A stretch of DNA of 58,248 nucleotides from Endomicrobiales bacterium (GCA_016929635.1 JAFGIL010000054.1:1-58248), one strand, 5' to 3'; shown: positions 32,574 to 41,417, counted from the stretch's first letter. A program made the numbers and translations. The notes: generated by a model from the sequence alone, not told the origin.

Positions 32574-32584
32574 ATCAATTAATA

Positions 32585-32619
32585 CCCCAATGTCCAATAC
32601 CCGGCATTGGACATTGGGG
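32585..32619. repeat. REP palindrome, copy 4
   Basis: CCCCAATGTCCAAT and ATTGGACATTGGGG pair around ACCCGGC. It ends 10 bases before the def start; its terminal GGGG with AAAAG may overlap the ribosome-binding region. Confidence 0.92.
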
Positions 32620-32629
32620 AAAAGATGAT

Positions 32630-33154
32630 ATGTCTGTTTTAAAAATTCTGAAAATTCCAGACCCGATATTGAAAAAAATATCTTCTCCTGTAGGGGAAAT
32701 AACCCCCGACATACAGAAATTAGCCTCGGACCTGGTTGAAACCATCCGCTTTCACAAAAACTGCGTGGGCATCGCAGCGCCGCAGACAGGAAAAAGCATC
32801 CGCTTGATTGTAATTGATGTATCCGTATACCCCAAACCTCATCCCAACCACGGCTTGATTATTCTCATCAATCCGGTTATTACAAAAAAAGAAGGAAAAA
32901 GAATGGGGAGGGAAGGGTGCCTGAGCGTGCCCGACTTTACCGCAAACGTAACAAGAGCGGAAAAAGTGGCTGTTGAAGGATTAAACGAAAAGGGAAAACC
33001 GGTAAAAATCGATGCTTCCGGTTTTGAATCCGTTGTCCTGCAGCATGAGATAGACCATCTTGACGGATTAGTTTTCCTTGACCGCGTGACATCGCTGAAA
33101 ACAGACGTTTTCAGAAGGAAAAACTATGTTGACAAAAACATAAAAAAGCAATAG
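32630..33154 (+). CDS. def: Peptide deformylase
   Basis: 174 residues. The three PDF motifs are complete: GIAAPQ (47-52), EGCLSVP (95-101, metal Cys97) and HEIDHLDG (139-146, His139, Glu140, His143). It removes the formyl group of nascent proteins. Its ATG is only ten bases from a REP palindrome. Length and motifs are normal. Confidence 0.95.
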   Translation: MSVLKILKIPDPILKKISSPVGEITPDIQKLASDLVETIRFHKNCVGIAAPQTGKSIRLIVIDVSVYPKPHPNHGLIILINPVITKKEGKRMGREGCLSVPDFTANVTRAEKVAVEGLNEKGKPVKIDASGFESVVLQHEIDHLDGLVFLDRVTSLKTDVFRRKNYVDKNIKKQ

Positions 33155-33198
33155 AATGAATTAGGTTAACAATCAGCTGCGTTACGGCCACGCTTTTT

Positions 33199-33302
33199 TG
33201 TAGTGTAGCCTCTTGTGCCCGCCTGCCGTCGGGCAGGGGCGTAAAGATATTTTACTAGTATAAATAATACCTATTCTTACGGCCACAAGGGCCTACACTA
33301 CA
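33199..33302. repeat. Inverted-repeat element (TGTAGTGTAG family) upstream of the tRNA
   Basis: TGTAGTGTAGCCTCTTGTG at 33199-33217 faces CACAAGGGCCTACACTACA at 33284-33302. A separate CCTGCCGTCGGGCAGG hairpin is nested in the left arm. One related copy at 14466-14553. Nothing gene-like in this 33155-33329 gap. Confidence 0.8.
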
Positions 33303-33329
33303 TTCTAAAATCACTGTAAACAAGTTTTT

Positions 33330-33401
33330 GCGCTTGTAGCTCAACGGATAGAGTACTGGCCTCCGAAGCCATTGATCCCGGTTCAAGTCCGGGCGAGCGC
33401 A
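33330..33401 (+). tRNA. tRNA-Arg (CCG)
   Basis: A 72-nt cloverleaf. Acceptor GCGCTTG pairs with CGAGCGC (one G-U); the D-arm is TAGCTCAACGGATAGAGTA; the anticodon loop CTCCGAA gives CCG; the T-arm is CCCGGTTCAAGTCCGGG; discriminator A. CCA is not encoded. The anticodon stem has a mismatch at its outer pair. Confidence 0.93.
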
Positions 33402-33431
33402 TAGATTATATTTAAATCCGGGAAAAACACT

Positions 33432-33896
33432 ATGAAAAAAATACCTATCATTGCGATTATAGGCGGTGCGGAATGCTCCAGGGAAATCGAGAAACTTGCC
33501 TATGAAACCGGGGAAGAGATAGCCAAAGCAGGTTTCCTTCTGGTCTCGGGAGGAATGTCCGGAGTAATGGAAGCTGCCTGTCGCGGGGCAAAAAAACACG
33601 GCGGCGTAACTATCGGAATTCTCCCGGGAAAATCCAAAGCAGACGCAAATCCCCATATTGACATACCAATTGTCACTGCAATGTCACACGCAAGAAATGC
33701 GATAATCGTTAGAACCGCTGACGTTGTTATCGCAGTTGACGGAAAATACGGAACCCTGTCTGAAATAAGCCTTGCAAAATGCATAAACAAGCCCATAATA
33801 GGGCTGAAAACCTGGGATATAGAAGGTATAATAAAGGTAAACACGCCGCCGGAAGCAATCAAAAAAATTAAAAGTTTATTACCCAGCATATCTTAA
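33432..33896 (+). CDS. TIGR00725/SLOG-family Rossmann protein
   Basis: 154 residues. IAIIGGAE, LLVSGGMSGVMEAACRGAKK, TIGILPG and VDGKYGTLSEISLAK follow the TIGR00725 group, which is related to the LOG/molybdenum-cofactor carrier proteins. The GGxxGxMxAxxxGA motif and the GTLSE motif form a nucleotide or cofactor site. In the LOG family these groups hydrolyse nucleotides, but this subgroup has no settled substrate. It is preceded by a tRNA-Arg and followed by dtd. Confidence 0.85.
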   Translation: MKKIPIIAIIGGAECSREIEKLAYETGEEIAKAGFLLVSGGMSGVMEAACRGAKKHGGVTIGILPGKSKADANPHIDIPIVTAMSHARNAIIVRTADVVIAVDGKYGTLSEISLAKCINKPIIGLKTWDIEGIIKVNTPPEAIKKIKSLLPSIS

Positions 33897-33985
33897 TAAA
33901 TTATTCATAAATTTGATATGACTATAAAGGAAAAGAAAACATTTAATTATGCTAGAAATTCATAAATACGATTAGGAGGTGCTGG

Positions 33986-34435
33986 GTGAAAGCCGTGATA
34001 CAAAGAGTAAAACAGGCAAGCGTAGGTTTTGAGAATCAAAAAAGGCATACACAAAAAGGGCTTGTTGTTTTTCTGGGAGTGGGGACAGGCGATTCAGAAA
34101 AAGACGCGCAATGGCTTGCGGATAAAATCCTGGGCCTGCGCATTTTTCCCAATCCCGAAGGGAAGTTCGATAGATCCGTCTCTGACATAAAAGGCGAGAT
34201 ACTCGTTGTTTCCCAGTTTACGCTCTTCGGGGACTGCACGAAAGGCAAAAGGCCTGACTTTCTCGGCGCAGCAAGGCCCGAAAAAGCAATACCGCTGTAC
34301 GAAACATTTATCAATTATATAAAAAATTCGAACTTAACTGTTAAAACGGGGGAGTTTGCAAAGGAAATGCTTGTTGAGATACACAATGACGGCCCGGTAA
34401 CGATCATAATCGATACAGAGAAAAATATAAAATGA
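33986..34435 (+). CDS. dtd: D-aminoacyl-tRNA deacylase
   Basis: 149 residues. MKAVIQRVKQASV at the start, SQFTLFGDCTKGKRPDF and the C-terminal NDGPVT motif (variant of the family's NxGPVT cross-subunit motif) identify DTD, which removes D-amino acids and glycine from mischarged tRNAs. The start is GTG with AGGAGG five bases upstream. The stop overlaps the next start (ATGA). Confidence 0.95.
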   Translation: MKAVIQRVKQASVGFENQKRHTQKGLVVFLGVGTGDSEKDAQWLADKILGLRIFPNPEGKFDRSVSDIKGEILVVSQFTLFGDCTKGKRPDFLGAARPEKAIPLYETFINYIKNSNLTVKTGEFAKEMLVEIHNDGPVTIIIDTEKNIK

Positions 34436-34956
34436 AAAACAATAAATTTGTTTTTACCCTTATTCTTTTAACGCCTTTTATGTTATGTGTTTCATTTGTT
34501 TATTTACATGCTGAGGTAGGTGTCGGAGTGGGGGTTTCCCCGTGGAGCGCTTCCCCTCGGAAAAAAAGAGAGGAGAAAAAAGCCGATATTTACGTCAAAC
34601 TCATCGCAAAACAGTTTAACGCAAAAGAAGAAGAAGTGGAAAAACTGTGGAAGAAAGGGTATGGGCGGAACGAAATAATAAAACTTCTGACTCTGCAGCA
34701 GAAAAGCAACCACGACCTTAAAGACCTGATTAAACAACGCGATAAAAACATAAAACTCTCGCGGATGGCGGAAAAATACAAAGTCGATTATCCCGGACTT
34801 TTAAAGGAAGCTGAAACCACCAGAAAAAAGATTGACTACCAGGTACTAATATCCACGCGTACGGAATATGAACTGATGACTTCAAGTTTTTCCGTAAACT
34901 ACTACTCATCCGACGGATACGAAAAAATATCGTCGAGTTCAACAAAGAAAAAATGA
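34432..34956 (+). CDS. Secreted hypothetical protein, 174 aa
   Basis: Starts in an ATGA overlap with dtd. Signal peptide to about residue 28 (FVFTLILLTPFMLCVSFVYLHA). A Gly-Val run follows (EVGVGVGVSPW), then a Lys/Glu-rich, likely helical middle (IAKQFNAKEEEVEKLWKKGYG). Ends in a Ser/Lys tail. The helical part resembles a small repeated helix-loop seen in exported proteins of unknown role; I do not recognise the family. Confidence 0.65.
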   Translation: MKNNKFVFTLILLTPFMLCVSFVYLHAEVGVGVGVSPWSASPRKKREEKKADIYVKLIAKQFNAKEEEVEKLWKKGYGRNEIIKLLTLQQKSNHDLKDLIKQRDKNIKLSRMAEKYKVDYPGLLKEAETTRKKIDYQVLISTRTEYELMTSSFSVNYYSSDGYEKISSSSTKKK

Positions 34957-34965
34957 ATATTTTCT

Positions 34966-35847
34966 ATGATAAACTTTCCTGAAAGAATAAACAAGCTGTA
35001 TTCCCTTTTAAACCCCTGCCGTCTTTGCCCTCACGAATGCAGGGTAAACAGGCTGGAGGACAAGCAGGGCAAATGCCGCTGCGGCAAGGATTTTTACGTT
35101 TCAAGCCATAATCTGCATTTCGGGGAGGAGCCTCCGATTTCGGGATTTTCCGGTTCGGGAACAATTTTCTTTACGAACTGCAATCTGTCCTGCGTTTACT
35201 GCCAGAACTACCCGATAAGCCAGCTGGGAAACGGTAATAAATCGTCGGTTCAGGAATTGGCCGATATGATGATGGAATTGCAGAAAAACAAAGCCCATAA
35301 CATAAACTTCGTTACGCCTACCCACGTGGTTCCGTTTATAGTGGAAGCTGTGTTTAAAGCGCGCGAAAAAGGTCTTAACATTCCTTTAGTGTATAACTGC
35401 GGCGGCTATGAAAAAGTGGAGACCCTTAAGTTGCTGGAAGGAATCATAGACATTTACATGCCGGATGCCAAATACAGCAGCGATGAAAACTCCCTGAAAT
35501 ATTCGGGCGCGCAAAACTACTGGGAGATAAACAAAGCAGCGTTGAAAGAGATGCACAGGCAGGCGGGAAATCTGATTCTGGATAAAAACGGCATAGCAAA
35601 AAAAGGACTGCTGATAAGACATCTGGTACTGCCGAACAATATTAAAAGGACAAAAGAGGTTTTGGAGTTTATTTCAAAGGAAATATCGCCGGACACTTAC
35701 TTAAGCTTAATGTCCCAGTATCATCCCGCACACCAGTCATTTAAATACCCTGAGTTATCCAGGCAGGTCTCAGCCAACGAATACAAACAGGCAGTAAAAA
35801 CAGCTAATACTTTTAAACTTACGAAAGGATGGAAACAGGAATTGTGA
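34966..35847 (+). CDS. Radical SAM protein of the PflX/COG1313 type
   Basis: 293 residues. The N-terminal CRLCPHECRVNR and GKCRCG hold extra cysteines typical of the group; the radical SAM cluster is CNLSCVYCQNYP (Cx3Cx2C). The rest follows the pyruvate formate-lyase activating-enzyme fold (FVTPTHVVPF, YNCGGYE, IDIYMPDAKY, RHLVLPNN). The substrate is unknown in the family. It overlaps rsmB by 19 bases. Confidence 0.9.
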   Translation: MINFPERINKLYSLLNPCRLCPHECRVNRLEDKQGKCRCGKDFYVSSHNLHFGEEPPISGFSGSGTIFFTNCNLSCVYCQNYPISQLGNGNKSSVQELADMMMELQKNKAHNINFVTPTHVVPFIVEAVFKAREKGLNIPLVYNCGGYEKVETLKLLEGIIDIYMPDAKYSSDENSLKYSGAQNYWEINKAALKEMHRQAGNLILDKNGIAKKGLLIRHLVLPNNIKRTKEVLEFISKEISPDTYLSLMSQYHPAHQSFKYPELSRQVSANEYKQAVKTANTFKLTKGWKQEL

Positions 35848-37172
35848 TTACCTCGCGCCAACTTGCACTTAATATCCTAAATAAGTACAAACCCCGACTA
35901 ACTAACCTTTCATACATGATTAACTCATCCATAAAAAAGGCGGAACAGAGTTATGGTTTTATCGACAAAGGTTTTTTAAGGGAGCTGATGTGGGGGGTTG
36001 TAAAACGTCTTAACACTATTGATTGGGTGATTAACCTGCTTTCAAAAAACGCGAAACAGATCAAAACGCCAATAAGAAACATCCTGAGAATGGGAGTATT
36101 CCAGATATTGTACATGTCAGACAGAATCCCTGACTATGCTGCAGTAAACGAATCCGTGAATCTCGCACATCTGATAAAACAAAACATTGCTTCAAAATTC
36201 GTAAATGCAGTCCTGCGCGAATTAATCCGCCGGAAAGACAGGCTGCCGTGGCCCGATATAAATACTCCCGAAGGAATGGCCGTAAGACACTCTCATCCCG
36301 GGTGGCTTACTAAAAGGTGGGTACAAAGGTTCGGGCATAATGAAGCCCTGGAAATATGCGAAGCAGACAATCTTACTCCTAAATTATGTATTCGCGTTAA
36401 TACCCTGAAGATAACGCGCGACGCTCTTAAAGCAGAGCTTGAAAAAGAAGGTATTTTATCCAACCTTACCAGGTATTCTCCCGACGGGCTTATTCTTGAG
36501 TCCAACCCTGAGATCGAAAGACTGAAATGCCATAAACTCGGCTGCTTTATGGTACAGGACGAGGCATCACAGCTTGTGTCGCATATCCTTGAGCCAAAGG
36601 AAAATGAGACAATTCTTGACATATGCTCCGGCAAAGGAACAAAAACCTCGCACATAGCGCAGCTGACAAACTGCAAAGCAAACATAACGGCAGTCGATAA
36701 CTCTGACAGGCAGATAAAAACATCCATTGAGAATTTCAGGCAACTGGGCGTGGAAAACGTGGAAACATTAAAAAAGGACGCAAAAAGCATTACAGGAATT
36801 AAAGCAGACAGGGTCATCGTAGACGCCCCCTGTTCGGGGCTTGGGACGATAAGGCGCAAGCAGGACATAAAATGGAACCGCACGGAAAAAGAGATTTTAA
36901 AGCATTTTCCTTCAATACAGAAGCAAATTCTGTTTCATGCTTCAAATCTTGTAAAAAACAACGGAATACTCCTGTACTGCACTTGCAGCACGGAGCCCGA
37001 AGAAAACGAAAATGTAATAGAGGATTTTTTGAAAAAATCGAAGTGTTTTAAGCTGGTCAATATTGATTTTGCGGGATTGCCGGGCTCTAAAGAAAAATAT
37101 CTGCGTTTATTTCCGCACAAGCACGGTTTAGACGGATTTTTCATGGCAAAAATGATAAAAAACGGAAATTAA
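35829..37172 (+). CDS. rsmB: 16S rRNA (cytosine-967-C5)-methyltransferase
   Basis: 447 residues. N-terminal NusB-like RNA-binding domain (SRQLALNILNKY, then LMWGVVKRLNTIDW, YAAVNESVNLA), C-terminal Rossmann methyltransferase with ICSGKGTKTSHIAQL (SAM site), DAPCSGLGTIRRKQDIKW and YCTCSTEPEENE, which hold the two catalytic cysteines. The first ATG (35829) lies 19 bases inside the upstream gene; a GTG at 35844 is also possible. rlmN originally began about one base after its stop (see finding at 37172). Confidence 0.94.
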   Translation: METGIVITSRQLALNILNKYKPRLTNLSYMINSSIKKAEQSYGFIDKGFLRELMWGVVKRLNTIDWVINLLSKNAKQIKTPIRNILRMGVFQILYMSDRIPDYAAVNESVNLAHLIKQNIASKFVNAVLRELIRRKDRLPWPDINTPEGMAVRHSHPGWLTKRWVQRFGHNEALEICEADNLTPKLCIRVNTLKITRDALKAELEKEGILSNLTRYSPDGLILESNPEIERLKCHKLGCFMVQDEASQLVSHILEPKENETILDICSGKGTKTSHIAQLTNCKANITAVDNSDRQIKTSIENFRQLGVENVETLKKDAKSITGIKADRVIVDAPCSGLGTIRRKQDIKWNRTEKEILKHFPSIQKQILFHASNLVKNNGILLYCTCSTEPEENENVIEDFLKKSKCFKLVNIDFAGLPGSKEKYLRLFPHKHGLDGFFMAKMIKNGN

Positions 37173-37329
37173 TATGCAAAAAAAATATCTTTTGATAACC
37201 CGTAGGGGCGGATTTATCCGCCCGTTTAATAATATTACATCGAAAATAGACTAATCGGGTGGGCAAGCCCACCCCTACAAAACCATTTATCAATATATTG
37301 AAATTCATATGCAAAAAAAATATCTTTTG
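37172..37329. repeat. 23-bp direct duplication flanking a palindromic insertion
   Basis: Bases 37172-37194 and 37307-37329 are identical (ATATGCAAAAAAAATATCTT plus TTG). Between them are the GGGCGGATTTATCCGCCC palindrome (about 37203-37221) and GGTGGGCAAGCCCACC (about 37257-37273). The second copy is the start of rlmN; the first is a remnant start in the same frame that runs into a stop after 26 codons. Confidence 0.92.
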
Positions 37330-38343
37330 GATTACGAGTATAAGGATCTGGAAAAGTTTATCTCCGGTATAGGGCTCAAACCATTCAGGTCAAGGCAGAT
37401 AGTCAAGTGGGTATACCAGAAGCGGATTGAAAGCTTTATGCGCTGCAGCGACCTCCCGATTGACGTGAGGGAAAAACTTGATAGCGCTTTTTATCTCAGG
37501 GCGTTTAAGCTGCATTCCAGGAAGAAATCCATAATTGACGGAACCATTCGCTATAACTTTCTGACCCGGGACAACCTGCATATACCCGCGGTGTTTCTTC
37601 CGCAAAAAGGAAGGAATGTTGCCTGCATATCAAGCCAGGCTGGATGCCCCGTGGGCTGTTATTTCTGCCAGTCAGGAAAAACAACATTGAAGAGAAACCT
37701 GTCAAAAGGGGAAATACTGGAACAGATATTCCAGATAGAAAAAGACACAGGCCTGAAAATAGACGGTGTTCTCTTTATGGGCATGGGCGAGCCTCTGCTG
37801 AATTACAAAAACGTTACAAGCGCGATAAAATCTATTCTTGACCACCAGCAGCTTGGGCTGGGGAAAAAACACGTGACTATATCTTCTATAGGCATTGTCC
37901 CGCAGATAAATAAATTAAAAGAAGACCAGACAGGAGTGCGCCTTGCGGTTTCCCTTCATGCCCCCGATGACGAAACAAGAAAAAAAATCGTCCCGGAAAA
38001 AATGTCATATGCCGTTAACAGTATAATGAAAGCGGCAATAAGTTATTCCCGCACGAACAAAATGAGGCTGACCATCGAATACATGCTTATATCCGGTTTA
38101 AACGAAACTTTACTTTCGGCACAAAAATTGGTTAAATTAATTAGAAAACATTCTAATCATAAGGATAACATCCAGATAAATCTGATTCCATATAATCCAA
38201 CGGTAAACTGCAGTTATAAAAGCCCCGGTGAGGATGAAGTGGAAAAATTCAGGAATTACCTGGTTAAAAACAAATGCCTTGCGATAGTCCGCAGGGCAAA
38301 AGGCCTCGACATCGGTTCGGCGTGCGGCCAGTTAGGAGTTTAG
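37309..38343 (+). CDS. rlmN: 23S rRNA/tRNA adenine-C2 methyltransferase RlmN
   Basis: 344 residues. The radical SAM cluster is AGCPVGCYFC (Cys113, Cys117, Cys120), with GMGEPLLNY downstream and the second methyl-handling cysteine near the end (GSACG, Cys339). Adds the methyl to A2503 of 23S rRNA and A37 of some tRNAs. The first seven codons exist twice because of the duplication at 37172-37329; this copy is the intact one. No clear SD. Confidence 0.95.
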   Translation: MQKKYLLDYEYKDLEKFISGIGLKPFRSRQIVKWVYQKRIESFMRCSDLPIDVREKLDSAFYLRAFKLHSRKKSIIDGTIRYNFLTRDNLHIPAVFLPQKGRNVACISSQAGCPVGCYFCQSGKTTLKRNLSKGEILEQIFQIEKDTGLKIDGVLFMGMGEPLLNYKNVTSAIKSILDHQQLGLGKKHVTISSIGIVPQINKLKEDQTGVRLAVSLHAPDDETRKKIVPEKMSYAVNSIMKAAISYSRTNKMRLTIEYMLISGLNETLLSAQKLVKLIRKHSNHKDNIQINLIPYNPTVNCSYKSPGEDEVEKFRNYLVKNKCLAIVRRAKGLDIGSACGQLGV

Positions 38344-38352
38344 GAGGGGCAA

Positions 38353-39258
38353 GTGGTTAAAAAAATAGGTTTGGCATTAGGCGGAGGCGGCGCAAGAGGC
38401 CTTACCCATCTCGGGATACTCAGCGTTCTGGAAGAAGAAAAAATTCCTTTATACTGCATAGCAGGCACTTCCATGGGAGCGATACTGGGTGCGTGTTACG
38501 CTGTTGAGCCGAACATCGGAGCAATAATACCCCGCATACGGGAGGTTATATCCGGTTCTCTTTTTTCCAAGCTTAAAATCGATACTCTTAAAACCACAGG
38601 AGACGAAAACGAGAGTTTTTTTAAAAAAACAAGGAATTTTTTTCTGGACGGTTATCTGTATTTTGTGGGCGCAACAAACTATGCTTTCTTTGAACTATCA
38701 AGGCTGGAGGAGTTTATTAATATGCTCCTCCCCGATATAAATATATCCCAGACAAAAATACCTTTTGCATGTACCGCAACCGATATTACAAACGGCAGGA
38801 AAAAAATATTCACAAAGGGCTCCCTGCGCAAAGCCGTCCTTGCCTCTTCGGCAATTGCGGGTGTATTTCCTCCTGTTAACGTAGACGGTATTTACTATAA
38901 CGACGGCGGGTATGTAAGCCTGACTCCCGTAGATGCAGCCAAAAAACTAAATGCTGATTTTATTATCGCCTGCGACGTTAAAAGCAGGATAATCAGATGG
39001 GAGAAACCGGAAAAAGCAAACGACATCATGGCAAGAGTAAATTTTATAACTGCAAACTTATATAATGAAATTGAATTAAAAAAGGCCGACATAGTCATAT
39101 CGCCCGCGGTCAAACACATACACTGGACAGAGTTTAACAAATTCAATTTTCTCGTAGAAAAAGGCAAAAAATCAACTTCCTCCAAAATCTGGGAGATAAA
39201 AGCCAAGCTTAAATCCAAGGGCCTGATTGATGTAATAAAAAATTTATTTAGAAAGTAA
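38353..39258 (+). CDS. Patatin-like phospholipase (NTE/RssA family)
   Basis: 301 residues. Oxyanion GGGGARG (10-16), nucleophile GTSMG (Ser40) and the catalytic Asp in NDGGY about residue 184 are present. It should hydrolyse acyl esters of lipids. GTG start with TAGGAGGGG upstream. It follows rlmN by nine bases. The C-terminus is a Lys-rich helix without a membrane anchor. The group is common in Gram-negative bacteria; the cellular role is rarely known. Confidence 0.92.
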   Translation: MVKKIGLALGGGGARGLTHLGILSVLEEEKIPLYCIAGTSMGAILGACYAVEPNIGAIIPRIREVISGSLFSKLKIDTLKTTGDENESFFKKTRNFFLDGYLYFVGATNYAFFELSRLEEFINMLLPDINISQTKIPFACTATDITNGRKKIFTKGSLRKAVLASSAIAGVFPPVNVDGIYYNDGGYVSLTPVDAAKKLNADFIIACDVKSRIIRWEKPEKANDIMARVNFITANLYNEIELKKADIVISPAVKHIHWTEFNKFNFLVEKGKKSTSSKIWEIKAKLKSKGLIDVIKNLFRK

Positions 39259-39287
39259 ACCCTATTAGAAACAGTCCCTCTAAGGGA

Positions 39288-39431
39288 TATTGCTTAAAAA
39301 TCCAGAGTTTGTCATTGCGAGGAGCCTGAAAGGCGACGAAGCAATCTCTTTTTCAATGATATATTTTTTTAGATTGCTTCGTCCCGCTTAGCGGGACTCG
39401 CAATGACATTATGACAAATGTTTTCAACAAT
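39288..39431. repeat. Dispersed palindromic element, copy near-identical to 9729-9864
   Basis: The core 39310-39408 starts TGTCATTGCGAGGAGCCTG and ends CTCGCAATGACA. A nested palindrome GTCCCGCTTAGCGGGAC replaces the CTCCGCT tip of the 9751 copy. Outer ATTGCTT and AACAAT ends recall the outer arms of the first copy. Confidence 0.88.
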
Positions 39432-39466
39432 CTCCCTTGGCAGGATTTATAACGGAGTAAATTCGT

Positions 39467-39862
39467 ATGTTTTTTTATTTGCTGCTTATTTTCATAACAA
39501 TCCCGCTAATAGAACTGGCATTATTAATAAAAATAGGCCAATACATCGGATTACTTAACACCATTTTGATTGTGGTAATTACGGGAATACTGGGCGCATC
39601 CATTGCCAGATACCAGGGACTGCAGGTGATATTCCGTATAAAAGAAGATATTTCCCAGGGCCGAGTGCCTGCAGGGACGCTGTTCGACGGGCTTTTAATC
39701 CTCATCGCAGGCTTTGTCCTGATTACCCCGGGAATGCTTACCGATATTTTCGGATTCTTGCTTCTTATGCCAAGATTCAGAAACCTTATTAAAAATTACA
39801 TAAGACATAAAATCGGCAATATGATTTCTCAAAGACAGGTTTATATTAATTACACCGATTAA
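39467..39862 (+). CDS. FxsA-family membrane protein
   Basis: 131 residues, four hydrophobic segments in the FxsA order: FITIPLIELALLIKIG, TILIVVITGILGASIARYQG, LFDGLLILIAGFVLITPGMLTDIFGFLLLMP. Ends in a basic tail. FxsA relieves phage T7 exclusion in E. coli when overexpressed; its normal role is unknown. GGAG lies about 14 bases from the ATG, so SD spacing is long. Confidence 0.9.
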   Translation: MFFYLLLIFITIPLIELALLIKIGQYIGLLNTILIVVITGILGASIARYQGLQVIFRIKEDISQGRVPAGTLFDGLLILIAGFVLITPGMLTDIFGFLLLMPRFRNLIKNYIRHKIGNMISQRQVYINYTD

Positions 39863-40091
39863 AAGCCAGATTTCACAGACTATATAATTGATTTATCAAA
39901 GCTAAAAGTGCAAAAAGGATTTTATTTATATAAAAAATTAACGCAAATCAGCACTTATTTGAGGTTTATTTTTTTAGAAAATCTGTTGACTTAAATAAGT
40001 AAAAATGGTATATATAGGCAATAGTTCGTCTATCTTCCGACCAGAAATCTACTCACTTTTAGCAATATCTCCTAAACAGCGCATCTTTAAT

Positions 40092-41417
40092 ATGATTAAA
40101 GAAAATAAAAAATATCAACTAATTTTAATATTAACACTTATAATTATTACGTCAAGTGGTTATGCATCTAACCTAACAGACATAGGCCGTGTGACGGGTG
40201 TGTATCAGCGTGCAAAATCAACCTTGATTACAGTAGAGCTTGACGTAAAGCTTCCAATAGGTGTAGTGGTTTTTATAAATAAAGACATAAAGGCAGTAAT
40301 AGGCGACCAGTATAATGATGAAGGCGGGAAATACCACTATGAAGCAGTGCTGTCAGGTAAAGGTGAAATAGAAAGAGATTCAAGGGTATATGCATTTGGC
40401 AGTAAAGAAAAAGAAGAAGGAGGCGAAGTTGTATACTTACAGCTAACACGAAAGGTAAAATTTGAACCCAAGAAACAAGGAAAGGTGTTAGCAGCTTATG
40501 GTCCCAAAATACATATTGATAGGGGCTCATTACATGAAGTAAAGGACAGGGATATATATGCAATATATGATTCATCAGGCAGATATAAGGGAAATATTGA
40601 AGCACGAGGAGTAGGGGATTATCAAACAATAACAAGGCTTGCAACAGGAGGCAAAACAAGAGTTAAACCAGGAGACACTGTTATATATCTTGGCAGAAGA
40701 AGGTTTTTCGGACTTGGAATTTTATATGGACAGTCTTTCCCTATCAGAGATGAGTGGGAGGAAAGACCTAAAAATACAGGTCCAGATCAGGTTATAGACC
40801 CTTATGGTGACTTGGAATGGTTATTTGAATGGGAAAAGTTTGAAAAAAGTGTAAATATAGGTAAAGAAGAAGCAGGTCTTTTGTGGGAATGGACGTTTTC
40901 AAATGGATGGGGAATCCAGTGGTATTGGGGTGTATATACTTGTTTCTATGAATATAGTTCTGGTAAGTATAGAGATGTTATTGATACTAATGGAACTAAG
41001 ATAGGAACTTCGTATGTTTATTCAAGTATAGGATATAGCTATAAAATTAATTTCCCTTTGGTTATAAAAAAGAATTTCTTTTATCCAAAATGGTTCTCTC
41101 CATACTTTGGAGTTGGGGCTGCATTATTAAGAGCGAGGTTTAGACATTATAGAAGGGTATCATACTATCAAAAAAGCACTGAATGGCCATATAGAGATGA
41201 ACTTGTTGGTTCTGCGTATAATATCGATAATGAAGCAAAACTGTATTATTTAACAGTATTTCCTTCTTTAGGAGTAAACTTATTTTCCAGCAACACAATT
41301 CATGTAATAATTGATGGCAAATATATTCCAGCATGGAGAAGATTAAAGTCCGGAGACGGCGAGGACCACACATGGAGTGGGTGGATTTGCTCAGTTGCAG
41401 TGACAACTAACTGGTAA
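40092..41417 (+). CDS. Outer-membrane beta-barrel protein, function unknown
   Basis: 441 residues. The signal peptide (KKYQLILILTLIIITSSGYAS) begins just after the ATG at 40092; an earlier ATG at 40005 would give an N-terminus that looks like translated intergenic DNA. The middle contains repeated SH3-like strands (VELDVKLPIGVVVFIN, KDRDIYAIYDSSGRYKGNI, RVKPGDTVIYLGRR), the last third is aromatic and alternating (WGIQWYWGVYTCFYEY, YFGVGAALLRARFRHY) and ends in W at NW, as a barrel strand. The gene is A+T-rich. I do not recognise a family. Confidence 0.65.
   Translation: MIKENKKYQLILILTLIIITSSGYASNLTDIGRVTGVYQRAKSTLITVELDVKLPIGVVVFINKDIKAVIGDQYNDEGGKYHYEAVLSGKGEIERDSRVYAFGSKEKEEGGEVVYLQLTRKVKFEPKKQGKVLAAYGPKIHIDRGSLHEVKDRDIYAIYDSSGRYKGNIEARGVGDYQTITRLATGGKTRVKPGDTVIYLGRRRFFGLGILYGQSFPIRDEWEERPKNTGPDQVIDPYGDLEWLFEWEKFEKSVNIGKEEAGLLWEWTFSNGWGIQWYWGVYTCFYEYSSGKYRDVIDTNGTKIGTSYVYSSIGYSYKINFPLVIKKNFFYPKWFSPYFGVGAALLRARFRHYRRVSYYQKSTEWPYRDELVGSAYNIDNEAKLYYLTVFPSLGVNLFSSNTIHVIIDGKYIPAWRRLKSGDGEDHTWSGWICSVAVTTNW

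Noticed and set aside
37172-37194. First copy of the 23-bp repeat as the true rlmN start
   Set aside because: Its frame runs into a TAA after 26 codons inside the palindromic element; the second copy opens the full enzyme.
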